DNA from: JAAFHB01 sp942493325
Lineage (GTDB): Bacteria > Bacteroidota > Bacteroidia > Bacteroidales > Prolixibacteraceae
Assembly: GCA_942493325.1 (NCBI GenBank)
Contig: OW818689.1
Span: forward strand, 868,001 to 932,000
Direction: 5' to 3'
DNA: 64,000 nucleotides
Below the pieces are notes generated by a model. It worked only from the letters and a program-made list of their open reading frames with translations. It had not been told where the DNA came from and ran no database searches. Positions 34,501 through 43,043 of the stretch are shown here, in pieces. The position numbers and the translations under genes are program-made. How positions within the stretch are numbered: the first letter of the stretch is position 1; each line of letters opens with the position of its first letter.

Positions 34501-34968
34501 ATGGCTCCCACGATGCTGGGTTTAAATCTGAATGCTAACTGGAAAGGTTTTGGGATTGATGTATTTTTCCAGGGGGTTCTGGGGGTGAAAAAATTCTATA
34601 ATGACGGATACGGCAGGCGCTTTTTCGATGGCGCAAGACCACCGACATTCTGGCTTGATTCATGGTCGCCGGATAATCCAAATGCTGCTTACCCGAAACC
34701 AACAACCTGGGATCGCACCATGGATCATCTTGAATCAACTTTCTGGTTAAAAAACAGCAACTATGTAAGGTTACAAAACTTAAACCTTACCTACTCGCTC
34801 CCAAAAACGGTCACCAATAAAATTAATATATCGGATGTAACTTTTATTCTCTCAGGGACCAACTTATTTACACTGACGAAATTTGATTATTATGACCCCA
34901 GTGTTTCTGAGATGAGATCATACCCGACTATGAAAACTTATACTTTGGGTGTAAATGTTACATTCTAA
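31552..34968 (+). CDS. SusC/RagA TonB-dependent outer-membrane glycan importer with STN signalling domain (SusC2)
   Basis: 1138 residues. The signal region (about 18-40) is followed by an STN domain at about 48-121 (INLKVSNQSVKTVLAEIQNQ, FFFMFNSKIV), a regulatory beta-sandwich at about 132-207 (RITGRITDSTGAALPGVSVVV), a TonB-box-like EEVVAIGYG, a plug (IRSINTWKSTGLDPLYVIDG, GAIYGARSANGVILV), and a barrel ending in NVTF. The STN domain passes substrate occupancy to the adjacent FecR anti-sigma factor. It is about 90 residues longer than SusC1, almost entirely because of STN. With SusD2 it forms the second importer of the window. Confidence 0.96.
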   Translation: MKLKFFTNRLTFRIWADKIFLIMRMTIFLLLLSITQIFAIDTYSQNAKINLKVSNQSVKTVLAEIQNQSEFFFMFNSKIVDVDRKVDIVADNEKIDGVLTKIFSGTDIAYTVVDRQIVLFSTKTVAEQQPARRITGRITDSTGAALPGVSVVVKGTTTGVITDANGNYALNVPATAETLVFSFVGMRTQEITIGNQAEISVVLSEETIGLEEVVAIGYGTQKKSSVTGAISSVKSEDVRYIPVPALSNSLAGRLSGVYVTQASGAPGYAASIRIRSINTWKSTGLDPLYVIDGVVSDKRAFDALDYSAVDNITVLKDAASGAIYGARSANGVILVTTRTGKVGKFQLNYNYSYSFDKPSKIPSYVAAKDMVRLMNYARSSEGLPPAYDAQEVEFFNSNDPARAWYTDAYRDPVLQKHALTASGGSEKVQYFLAGSYFDQTAFIKNADYKKYNFRSNINVDFTKNLRGTFDVAYSQGTKTRFVMQEDNVGFDASPTFGMLWGRLLYYLPTVPPRTKDGKFIDPGWIGNMLAFIEEGGTNTRVERNIDMLIDLTYKIPFVEGLSVSARYSPKYVAMTMKQYELKTTLYQVKKLGTNGAIYTDEITGTIKSAYPNKERLARIQEATNSYQLNFSANYARKFDRHNVDAVFVYEQSEGNYDYFYGVREGFPLIQKDQFWATSSARADSYVDGNESEFGRASFIGRVAYNFDEKYFINATARRDGSMLFAPGKRWGTFPSVSVGWLLSKEDFFQASFINDLKLRASWGLAGNDAVGGWKWSESFAVAGDYLLGTAAQPRVRYSGIVNPNLTWEKTRELNVGIDARFLEHFNFSAEYYKRHNYDILDSRIASLPNSFGGTMPPENYGVVDANGVELELGYTGRSGDFTYQVKGNFGYSTNEVITRDVAQNVRALDNPNGKSTDYIRALVATDIIRTQADLDKLPAGYTIFGLAPKLGMINFEDVSGVTDGLADGKIDNYDRQIISGAHSMAPTMLGLNLNANWKGFGIDVFFQGVLGVKKFYNDGYGRRFFDGARPPTFWLDSWSPDNPNAAYPKPTTWDRTMDHLESTFWLKNSNYVRLQNLNLTYSLPKTVTNKINISDVTFILSGTNLFTLTKFDYYDPSVSEMRSYPTMKTYTLGVNVTF

Positions 34969-35000
34969 ACAGTTTGGTAATATTTTATAAAAATATAAAT

Positions 35001-36770
35001 ATGAAAACATTAAAGCGATTTATTAGCCTTGTATTTGTGCTAATCTGTTTTGCAAAATGCAATCCTCTTGATAAAGAAAATCTTGCGGCCATTCAAACCA
35101 CCGACGTCTGGGGGAATCCTGCTGTTGCAGAAGCCTATGTAAATGACATTTACGGAAGCCTGATGCCCGCTCCATGGACTACTGGAAGGGTTACCGACGA
35201 AACCATGGTTGTCAACTCGGGTTATGGTGAAAAACTGAGTCCATACCTCAATGGTACCTTGACTGTTGACTCCTATAACGATTACGACAATTATGCCGTT
35301 ATCAGACGAATTAACATATTCCTTAAAGGAATTGACGGTGCTACCTTTGCCGATGCCAATAAACAATCGTATAAAGCTCAGATGCTTTTCTGGCGGGCCT
35401 GGATTTACTTCAGAATGGTTAAAGCATATGGCGGAGTTGAGTTGGTTTTGGAACCGGGAGACCCGGCAAATATTGAGGCTACTTTTATTCCACGGAGTTC
35501 AACTTCGGCTTGCATTACCCAGATTTTGAAAGATCTTGATGATGCTATTGCCGGATTGGAGAACAAAAGTACGATCGGGCGGATTGACAAGTGCGTAGCC
35601 ATGTCATTCAAAGGCCGGGTGCTGATGTATTGGGCCAGTCCCCAGTTTAACCGCAACAACGATTTGGCACGATGGACTGCCGCCTATGATGCGAACAAAG
35701 CAGCCCTGACATTCCTGGATGCACAGGGTAAAGGGTTATACAATAAATACAGGGAACTGTGGCTTGATGAGATGAATAAAGAGGTTATCATGGTCAGACG
35801 TTACCAGTACCCGTCATTTGCCAATGGATATTCACAGGCCTGTATGCGCCCCCTTACCTATGCACGGGGTTGTGTGGGCGGAAATATGCCTTCACTTGAG
35901 CTCGTAAATGCCTATCCCATGAAGGATGGTTCCAAATTTAATCCTGCAACGATGGATTACAGGAAATTCTATCAAAACCGTGATCTGCGTTTTTATGGTT
36001 CGATCGCCTATAACGGGGCTCCTCCTTTCATTGCTCCGATGTTCGGGTGTGAAAATATGTGGACCTATTTCTTTGATCTTGACGGCAATCCGGCAACCGG
36101 TATCAACGGAAAAGAAGCACGGGCAGAAAATGTAGGTTCAACCTGCGGTGCTTATGCTGAAAATTTGTATTCCGAATCCGGATTCTACCCGGCAAAAATG
36201 CTGGACCAGAATATTACCAGAACAACCGTGGAGGATGGCCAGGTCGACTGGATTGAGATCAGGTATGCCGAGGTGCTTATGAATATGGCAGAATGCGCCA
36301 ACGAAATTGGCAAAACTCCTGAAGCGCTTGCCGCACTTTATCAAATCCGTGCACGGGCAGGTATCGAGGCAGGTACCGGAAATTACGGAATTACCGCCAC
36401 TTCTGTTCTTGATATCAGAAAAGCCATCCAGGACGAACGGCTCGTTGAATTTGCTTTTGAAGGTCAGCGTTTTTGGGATCTGCGCAGATGGCGTATATAT
36501 GCCTCAACTTTTAACAATTTCAAGAACAAGACCTTCCATGGGCTGAGAATTGAATGGACAGGAACAGCGGCTAATCGTCCAAAAGGATTGACCGATATTA
36601 ACACGGTCTGGGATAAATTCACAGTTACTGAAAGCGAAGATTACGAAAAGGTAGCTCCCAAGGCCGAAGACAATTATTCGTTCTTTGGCATCCCAAAATC
36701 TATTTTGGAACGCAACAGCAAAATTGAGCAGAATAATACCTGGGGAGGCACATTTAATCCATTGCTATAA
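35001..36770 (+). CDS. SusD/RagB-type glycan-binding lipoprotein (SusD2)
   Basis: 589 residues from the ATG at 35001; a TTG at 34974 in the same frame gives a non-signal N-terminus and is rejected. The lipobox ends CFAKC (Cys20). SusD features include VWGNPAVAEAYVNDIYGSLM, the helical AQMLFWRAWIYFRMVKAYGG, IRYAEVLMNMAECANEIGKT, and DERLVEFAFEGQRFWDLRRW. It pairs with SusC2, whose stop lies 32 bp upstream, and the unit ends at the terminator at 36827. It is only distantly similar to SusD1, so the two importers probably capture different parts of the glycan. Confidence 0.95.
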   Translation: MKTLKRFISLVFVLICFAKCNPLDKENLAAIQTTDVWGNPAVAEAYVNDIYGSLMPAPWTTGRVTDETMVVNSGYGEKLSPYLNGTLTVDSYNDYDNYAVIRRINIFLKGIDGATFADANKQSYKAQMLFWRAWIYFRMVKAYGGVELVLEPGDPANIEATFIPRSSTSACITQILKDLDDAIAGLENKSTIGRIDKCVAMSFKGRVLMYWASPQFNRNNDLARWTAAYDANKAALTFLDAQGKGLYNKYRELWLDEMNKEVIMVRRYQYPSFANGYSQACMRPLTYARGCVGGNMPSLELVNAYPMKDGSKFNPATMDYRKFYQNRDLRFYGSIAYNGAPPFIAPMFGCENMWTYFFDLDGNPATGINGKEARAENVGSTCGAYAENLYSESGFYPAKMLDQNITRTTVEDGQVDWIEIRYAEVLMNMAECANEIGKTPEALAALYQIRARAGIEAGTGNYGITATSVLDIRKAIQDERLVEFAFEGQRFWDLRRWRIYASTFNNFKNKTFHGLRIEWTGTAANRPKGLTDINTVWDKFTVTESEDYEKVAPKAEDNYSFFGIPKSILERNSKIEQNNTWGGTFNPLL

Positions 36771-36826
36771 ACGTCGATATTCCGATTGATGTGTTGAACA
36801 ACGATTCGTGTTGTTTGACTTCTTAT

Positions 36827-36859
36827 AAGGCCTCTCGTTAAGACGCGGGAGGCCTTTTT
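36827..36859 (+). terminator. Intrinsic terminator after the susCD2 unit
   Basis: AAGGCCTC pairs with GAGGCCTT around a 14-nt loop that can pair further (TCG/CGCG), followed by TTTTT. It separates susD2 from the long glycosidase operon. Confidence 0.85.
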
Positions 36860-36936
36860 ACTAATTGCAGGCAAAATTACAGGTACACTGCCTGTTTAAA
36901 CCTGCATAAGTATTTATCTAAATAACACCGAAAACT

Positions 36937-39156
36937 ATGGAGCATCTAAAAATAACAACCATTGTTGCGGGAATTCTTTTGACCATTCTGGGTTTGTATG
37001 GGTGTCAGTCAGCGGATGAAGTTCAAAAAAAAGACTGGCTTATTGATGGTAAAGACTATAATTCCAAAGCTTTTCAATCGGAAGACGGGAAAGAACTTGT
37101 CCTGTCAAACGGTTTGATAGAGCGACGGTTCAGAATTGCCTCCAACCTCGCGACAATCAGTATCAAAAACCTTATCTCCGGTCAAAACTATCTTCGGTCG
37201 GTAAGACCTGAAGCAAAAATAACGGTTGATGGCAATCATTTTAATATTGGCGGATTAACCGGGCAACCTATACATAGTTACCTGTTGTCTGAATGGCTTG
37301 ACAGTCTGAAAAATGAACCAAATTCGTTTCAATACACAGGCTATTCGATTAACGATATTCAGCCCCGGTTTCCCTGGAAAAAACGTTCGGAATGGATGTC
37401 ACAGGATATGCCATGGCCCCCGAAAGGAGTCGAATTGATCCTCGATTTTAAAGTCCCGGTGCAAAATAGTTCTGAACCTGCAGCTTCGAATAATACCGGA
37501 CCCGGTTACAAAGGTCTTACAGTAAGTGTGCATTATGAAATATATGATGCGATTCCTTTAATCTGTAAATGGATAAGTGTAAGCAACAAAACTCGTAAAA
37601 ATGTGGTATTGAATAGTTTCACGAGTGAAATTATTGCGGCGGTGGAAGGAAGATCAGAAGAAGATGAGCTATCGGGTTGGGAGATGCCCAATTTTCATAT
37701 CGAAACTGATTATGGCAGCTCGATCCGCGGAAGAACAGATTATGAAAAAGTGGTTAACTGGATTCCCGATACCTTATACACTTCGCAGATTAACTGGGAA
37801 CGATTAACGCCTTGTTTGCTCGAAGTTCGCCCTCCTATTGGACCGGAACAGGTCATCGGGGCAGGTCAGGGCTTTGAATCATTCCGGACATGGGAATTGT
37901 TCTACGACAGTCATGAAAAGGAGAGAAAATCACTCTCATTACGCAGAATGTACCGGACTATTGCTCCATGGGTCACTGAGAACCCGATACTTATGCATGT
38001 CAGGAAGGCAGATTCTTCGTCTGTAAAACTGGCGATTGACCAATGTGCCGAAGTAGGATTTGAAATGGTGATAATGACCTTTGGCAGCGGATTTAACATG
38101 GAAAGCGGTGATCGTGCCTATTATCAGCAAATGAAAAACTTTGCTGACTATGCCCATTCCAAAGGAATTGCCCTGGGAGGATACAGCCTCCTGGCAAGCC
38201 GCTCAATCAGTGAAAAGGATGATGTCATTAATCCTAAAACAGGTAAACCAGGCGGGTTTGCGGTATTTGATTATTCGCCCTGTCTTGAAAGCGCCTGGGG
38301 AAAAGAGTATTTCCGCAAAATTTACGAATTATACGATGCCTCGGGGCTTGACATTATTGAGCACGACGGTTCCTATCCGGGTGATGTTTGTGCTTCAACA
38401 ACTCATCCGGGTCATAAAAACCTGTACGATTCACAATGGAACCAGCGTAAAACGATCACCGACCTTTATAAATGGTGCCGCGCCAAAGGTATCTACCTGA
38501 ACGTTCCGGACAACTATTTTCTGAACGGATCGTCTAAAACCGGAATGGGTTACCGCGAGGTGAACTGGTCGCTGCCCCGTGCTCAACAGGAGATTATCGA
38601 GCGCCAGAATATCTATGAAGGAACCTGGAACAAAACACCTTCGATGGGCTGGATGTTTGTGCCGCTCACCCAATATCACGGCGGCGGTGCTGCTGCAACA
38701 ATTGAACCCCTGGATGAACATCGCGAACATTATAACCAGCGATTGGCCAACCTTTTTGGCGCAGGTGTGCAGGCTTGTTATCGCGGTCCCCGCTTATTCG
38801 ATACTGATTCAACAAAAATGGTCGTGAAAAAATGGGTCGATTTTTATAAAAAACACCGGCAAATTCTTGATGCTGATATAATTCACCTGCGTCGTGCAGA
38901 TGGCAGCGACTGGGATGGATTTTTACATGTGAATCCATCCGGGAAGGAAAAAGGACTGCTGATGCTTTATAATCCACTGAATGAAAAAATTACCCGAACA
39001 CTTGAAATTCCGGTTTACTATACAGGATTGTCAGGTTTTGCAAAGCTGCGTGACCAGGACGGGAAAACAGCAAACTATAAAATCAGCCGTGATTACACAA
39101 TACGTATTGAAACAGAGATACCTTCCAGGGGAACTAACTGGTATGTAATAAATTAA
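36937..39156 (+). CDS. Putative alpha-galactosidase-like (clan GH-D-like) lipoprotein, copy 1
   Basis: 739 residues with a lipobox ending LYGC (Cys23). The N-terminal half is a beta-supersandwich (LVLSNGLIERRFRIASNLAT, YLRSVRPEA). The TIM barrel begins about residue 350 (DQCAEVGFEMVIMTFGSGFN). The strand GLDIIEHDGSYPGD places Asp477 as the likely nucleophile, and the later YREVNWSLPRAQQEI and MGWMFVPLTQYHGGG stretches are strongly conserved with the paralogue at 45562. The fold order resembles GH36-type alpha-galactosidases, but the exact family is not certain. It is the first gene of the long operon, following the susCD2 terminator by about 80 bp. Confidence 0.65.
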   Translation: MEHLKITTIVAGILLTILGLYGCQSADEVQKKDWLIDGKDYNSKAFQSEDGKELVLSNGLIERRFRIASNLATISIKNLISGQNYLRSVRPEAKITVDGNHFNIGGLTGQPIHSYLLSEWLDSLKNEPNSFQYTGYSINDIQPRFPWKKRSEWMSQDMPWPPKGVELILDFKVPVQNSSEPAASNNTGPGYKGLTVSVHYEIYDAIPLICKWISVSNKTRKNVVLNSFTSEIIAAVEGRSEEDELSGWEMPNFHIETDYGSSIRGRTDYEKVVNWIPDTLYTSQINWERLTPCLLEVRPPIGPEQVIGAGQGFESFRTWELFYDSHEKERKSLSLRRMYRTIAPWVTENPILMHVRKADSSSVKLAIDQCAEVGFEMVIMTFGSGFNMESGDRAYYQQMKNFADYAHSKGIALGGYSLLASRSISEKDDVINPKTGKPGGFAVFDYSPCLESAWGKEYFRKIYELYDASGLDIIEHDGSYPGDVCASTTHPGHKNLYDSQWNQRKTITDLYKWCRAKGIYLNVPDNYFLNGSSKTGMGYREVNWSLPRAQQEIIERQNIYEGTWNKTPSMGWMFVPLTQYHGGGAAATIEPLDEHREHYNQRLANLFGAGVQACYRGPRLFDTDSTKMVVKKWVDFYKKHRQILDADIIHLRRADGSDWDGFLHVNPSGKEKGLLMLYNPLNEKITRTLEIPVYYTGLSGFAKLRDQDGKTANYKISRDYTIRIETEIPSRGTNWYVIN

Positions 39157-39159
39157 TGG

Positions 39160-40494
39160 ATGACAGTAACAGGAATGGATACACCGGGAAAAAATAGCAG
39201 ATCTGAGAAAAAAGGGAACCAGGCAAACTGGATAACAATCGGAACGATTGGTGCATTTTTTTTCATTTTCGGATTTATTACGTGGTTAAATGGCATTTTG
39301 ATTCCCTATCTCAAAATTTCATGCGAACTCAACCACTTCGAATCATACCTCGTTGCCTTCTCATTTTACATCGCTTATGTAATCATGGCAATACCCTCCT
39401 CTTGGGTGTTGAAAAGAACCGGATTAAAGATGGGAATGATGATCGGATTATTTGTTATGGCAGCAGGTGCCCTATTGTTCATTCCTGCTGCCATTACAAG
39501 AACTTACGTCTTTTTCCTTTCAGGTCTTTTCGTGATGGGATCCGGTCTGGCCCTGCTGCAAACAGCCGCCAATCCGTACATCACCATTCTGGGACCCATC
39601 GAAAGTGCTGCACAAAGGATAAGCATTATGGGTGTTTGCAATAAATCGGCAGGGATAATTGCGACCTTTCTATTTGGGGTAATGGCATTAAAAGATGGCG
39701 ACGCATTGCTGGCGCAACTAAATGCAATGGATACGATTCAGAAAGCTGCGGCACTCGATGAACTGGCTTCGCGAATTATCGTACCCTATCTTGGGATGGC
39801 TGCGATTCTTGCCACAGTCGGGATACTGATGAAGGTCTCAGGATTACCTGAAATCGATCCTGACGTGCAAAATGCGGGAGATGATTCAGTTGCCCATGTG
39901 TCCAGGACCAGCATATTGCAGTATCCCTACCTTTTATTGGGTGTAGTGGCAATTTTTTGTGATGTGGGACTGGAAATAATCGCCGGGGATACAATTATCA
40001 GCTACGGACTGAGCCAGGGAATTCCAATATCAGTTGCAAAACATTTCACTTCCATGACTATGCTTGCATCGATACTGGGCTATACCATCGGCATCATTTC
40101 CATTCCAAGGTATATTTCACAGGTGAATGCACTTAAAATATGCGCTGTCCTTGGCATCTTACTCACCGTGGCTGCAATGGGTTTGCCCGGTATCGCTTCT
40201 GTTGTGTTTATTGCATTGCTTGGACTTGCCAACGCATTAATATGGCCGGCGGTGTGGCCATTGGCGCTTGAGGGACTTGGCCGGTTTACACGTATCGGGT
40301 CCTCAATGCTGATCATGGGTAACCTGGGCGGGGCGCTTTTGCCGTTGCTTTATGGCCGTCTTGCCGATATTGCTAATCCACAACAGGCTTATATCATTGT
40401 TATTCCCTGTTATATTTTTATTTTATATTATGCTGCACTGGGTCACAAAGCGGGGAAACGTCCCACTGAAGCTTTTCCATATGTCAGAGCTTAA
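39160..40494 (+). CDS. FucP/GluP-type sugar:proton symporter (MFS)
   Basis: 444 residues with 12 predicted membrane helices. The signatures FFFIFGFITWLNGILIPYLK, the FVMGSGLALLQTAANPYITI stretch and ALIWPAVWPLALEGLG are diagnostic of the FucP/GluP family, which imports L-fucose or glucose/galactose. Because two GH29-type fucosidase genes lie downstream in the same operon, fucose is a reasonable substrate guess. The gene begins only 3 bp after the preceding stop; an alternative ATG at 39175 would trim five residues. The protein acts in the inner membrane as the last import step. Confidence 0.92.
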   Translation: MTVTGMDTPGKNSRSEKKGNQANWITIGTIGAFFFIFGFITWLNGILIPYLKISCELNHFESYLVAFSFYIAYVIMAIPSSWVLKRTGLKMGMMIGLFVMAAGALLFIPAAITRTYVFFLSGLFVMGSGLALLQTAANPYITILGPIESAAQRISIMGVCNKSAGIIATFLFGVMALKDGDALLAQLNAMDTIQKAAALDELASRIIVPYLGMAAILATVGILMKVSGLPEIDPDVQNAGDDSVAHVSRTSILQYPYLLLGVVAIFCDVGLEIIAGDTIISYGLSQGIPISVAKHFTSMTMLASILGYTIGIISIPRYISQVNALKICAVLGILLTVAAMGLPGIASVVFIALLGLANALIWPAVWPLALEGLGRFTRIGSSMLIMGNLGGALLPLLYGRLADIANPQQAYIIVIPCYIFILYYAALGHKAGKRPTEAFPYVRA

Positions 40495-40545
40495 TTTTAA
40501 AGGAAGATAAATTAATTTTTTCACCATATTTAACATTCAAAACAA

Positions 40546-41859
40546 ATGAAGAAAATATCACGAAGAAAATTTATTGAGAAAGGGACAATTGCCTCGTCCG
40601 CAATAAGCATGTTCCCGAATTCATTAATTGCGATTAACAACAGTACACAAATGGTAAAAATTGGATTAATCGGAACCGGCGGCCGTGGAACCGGACATGT
40701 AAATACCTTGCTGGGCATTGAAGGCACTGAGATTGTTGCAGTATGCGACCTCGTACAATCCAAAGCGGAAAATGCGGCTAATCTTTGCCAAAAAGCAGGA
40801 AAGAATCGTCCCACGATCTATTGCAAAGACGAAAACACATGGATGGAATTATTGGACAAGGAAAAACTGGATTGTATAATCATCTCAACCTATTGGGATT
40901 CGCACGCTGCAATTGCCGTGTACGCGATGAAGAAGGGGATCTATCCGGGTATTGAGGTTCCTGCGGCCCTTACCGTTAAGGATACCTGGCAGCTGGTCGA
41001 AACATCGGAGAAAACCGGTATCCCTTGCATGATGCTTGAGAACTGGAGTTTCCGCCAGGATAATCTTGCCTTATTAAATATGAAACGGCTGGGTATGTTT
41101 GGAGAGATTGTTCACTGTCATTGCGCCCATTCACACGATTGCATCGACCATTGGTTTTTTGACAGTAAAACGGGCGATCAGAAGTGGCCGGCAGAGTACC
41201 TGCTCAACTATAACAGGGACCAGTATCCGACACATAGCGTAGGACCCGTGATCAGCTGGATGGATATTAACCGGGGAGATATTTTCACGGAGATATACTC
41301 AACGGCATCAGCATCAAAAGGTATCAATGCCTATTTTAAAAGAAAGTTTGGGAATGACCACCCGAATGCAAATTTGAACTATAAACAGGGAGATATTGTG
41401 ACTTCGCTGCTGAAAACAAAGATGGGTAAAACACTGGTGATCAATTATGATATGCAACTGCCGCGACCTTATTCGAACCGATGGCTTCTTGAAGGTACGA
41501 AAGGGGTGTATGACGAAGAAAAGAACTCGATTTACCTGGTTGATCAAAGTCCCGAATATCATGTATGGGAGCCATGGAAACCTTACGAAGCAAAATATAA
41601 CCAGAAATGGTGGCAGGCCGATCTGTCGGATCAGTCACACGGAGGAACCGACTACGTGATGTTAGGTCAGTTTATTGATGCCGTAAGAGCCAAGGGTCCG
41701 ACACCAATCGACGTCTACGATTCGGCCGTGATGACCGCTATTGTTGAGCTTTCGGGCCTTTCGATAGCAAAAAATGCCCCGGTGCCTTTCCCCGATTTCA
41801 CGAAAGGGAAATGGAAAACCAATAAGCCCTATTTTGCCATGGATAAATCAGCTACCTGA
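40546..41859 (+). CDS. GH109-like NAD-dependent alpha-N-acetylgalactosaminidase (Gfo/Idh/MocA fold)
   Basis: 437 residues with a twin-arginine signal (SRRKFI), suggesting export of the folded, cofactor-loaded protein. A Rossmann motif GLIGTGGRGTGH (about 40-51) binds NAD. The stretches YPTHSVGPVISWMDINRGD, HGGTDYVMLGQFIDAVR, DVYDSAVMTAIVELS and PFPDFTKGKW follow GH109 members rather than ordinary dehydrogenases. The usual family motif around Y-x-H-D-L-R reads AHSHDCID here (His197-Asp198 kept), so this is a divergent branch. GH109 enzymes cleave alpha-GalNAc by a redox-assisted mechanism. It lies between the permease and the UroD-like gene, with 51- and 69-bp gaps. Confidence 0.78.
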   Translation: MKKISRRKFIEKGTIASSAISMFPNSLIAINNSTQMVKIGLIGTGGRGTGHVNTLLGIEGTEIVAVCDLVQSKAENAANLCQKAGKNRPTIYCKDENTWMELLDKEKLDCIIISTYWDSHAAIAVYAMKKGIYPGIEVPAALTVKDTWQLVETSEKTGIPCMMLENWSFRQDNLALLNMKRLGMFGEIVHCHCAHSHDCIDHWFFDSKTGDQKWPAEYLLNYNRDQYPTHSVGPVISWMDINRGDIFTEIYSTASASKGINAYFKRKFGNDHPNANLNYKQGDIVTSLLKTKMGKTLVINYDMQLPRPYSNRWLLEGTKGVYDEEKNSIYLVDQSPEYHVWEPWKPYEAKYNQKWWQADLSDQSHGGTDYVMLGQFIDAVRAKGPTPIDVYDSAVMTAIVELSGLSIAKNAPVPFPDFTKGKWKTNKPYFAMDKSAT

Positions 41860-41928
41860 ACCGGCTTATCAGGAATTATAAAGGTGAAGTTTTGCAAGAA
41901 TGGGATATTTGAAACGACATAACCACAA

Positions 41929-43014
41929 ATGACAATGGTAAAGATTCAGGCAAGTGTTTCCAAAGGATGGCTAAACAGGAACGGGGGTTTTGTTTTCCCT
42001 GATCAGTATTATCTCGATCCGTTGTTCCGGCGGAAACAGGATACTGAAATAAACCGTTTTGTCCGGGAACAATTTCCCGGCATTGCCATTTACAACATGG
42101 AAGACAACCTTGTCCAGGCCAATTATGTTGAAGAAAATCAGGTTCTTGTAGGGGCCATACAACCAAACATGATCCTGGCGGCAATTCTCGGTGCGCAGTT
42201 TTCATTTTTCGAAGATAAGGATGCTGATGTTACCGGCCGGCCTTTGGAACATATTTCATCTGTTCATGAACTACCTTCATTAACTACGATTTTGGATCAT
42301 CCATTGATCAAAGATCTCGAAAAACAGATGCAGGTAATCGGTGAAACACATCCTGAGCTGAGGATTATCCCCCCGTTTTTCTGGGATACATCAGGCCGGG
42401 CAACCATTCATGGCGTTATTACCACCTCGCTTAAACTGACGGGGGATAACATCATGACAATAATGCTGTCTGATCCGGAACTTGCCCACGCTATTCATCA
42501 ATGGATTGTGGATGCCTATGTTATACTTATTCAGCACTTTGCTGCTTCAGGCAAGTTGAAAATAACCTCCGTTCATGTTGGCGAATGTGCCGGTACAATG
42601 ATCTCTTCAGAATTGTTTGAGGAATTCGTGGTCCCTTATATCAGCCAGTTGGGAGATAAACTGGGAGCTGTTCGTCTCCATTCCTGCGGAATTTCCAACC
42701 ATCTCGTAAGCCCGGCTTCCCGAATCCGTCATTTAAAAATTATTGACACCGGTTCCGGAACCTCTGTTTTGAAGATCCGGGAGATCATGGGTAATAAATT
42801 TGAGATCAATGTTTTTCCGCCTGTAGATGTATTGCAGGAAGGTGCTCCACAATCGGCTGTAATTGACTGGCTTGATAAAACGCTATCAGAAAACAGGGAT
42901 GGCCCGCTGCAGATTGCCTATCATCTCGAGCCCGATTATGCTATTCAAAACGCTTTGGCCCTTCATACTGAGTTGGAAAAAAGAGGACTGATTTCACCGG
43001 GAAGATTGTATTAA
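41929..43014 (+). CDS. UroD/MtaA-superfamily protein, possible corrinoid methyltransferase
   Basis: 361 residues with no signal peptide, so cytoplasmic. The overall pattern is that of uroporphyrinogen decarboxylase-like proteins: NMEDNLVQANYVEEN, a central barrel, VRLHSCGISNHLV, and a final DYAIQNALALHTELEKRG. His251 and Cys253 form the HxCG zinc pair of the methyltransferase branch. The third ligand, usually a Cys near the C-terminus, aligns with AYHLEP (His332). True heme-pathway UroD enzymes lack this site, so a role in demethylating O-methyl sugars or another methylated ligand is possible. It is the only predicted cytoplasmic non-transport enzyme in the operon. Function is inference. Confidence 0.7.
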   Translation: MTMVKIQASVSKGWLNRNGGFVFPDQYYLDPLFRRKQDTEINRFVREQFPGIAIYNMEDNLVQANYVEENQVLVGAIQPNMILAAILGAQFSFFEDKDADVTGRPLEHISSVHELPSLTTILDHPLIKDLEKQMQVIGETHPELRIIPPFFWDTSGRATIHGVITTSLKLTGDNIMTIMLSDPELAHAIHQWIVDAYVILIQHFAASGKLKITSVHVGECAGTMISSELFEEFVVPYISQLGDKLGAVRLHSCGISNHLVSPASRIRHLKIIDTGSGTSVLKIREIMGNKFEINVFPPVDVLQEGAPQSAVIDWLDKTLSENRDGPLQIAYHLEPDYAIQNALALHTELEKRGLISPGRLY

Positions 43015-43043
43015 CGCTATTCAACCACTAAAAAATAAGAAAA

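Noticed and set aside
34974..36770. TTG at 34974 as the start of susD2
   Set aside because: It would place nine residues before a good lipoprotein signal peptide that begins at the ATG at 35001.
40546..41859. Ordinary Gfo/Idh/MocA sugar dehydrogenase
   Set aside because: The YPTHS, HGG-DY and PDFTKGKW stretches and the twin-arginine signal are those of GH109, not of simple dehydrogenases.
41929..43014. Heme-pathway uroporphyrinogen decarboxylase (HemE)
   Set aside because: The HxCG zinc pair and the glycosidase operon context fit the methyltransferase branch of the superfamily rather than HemE.
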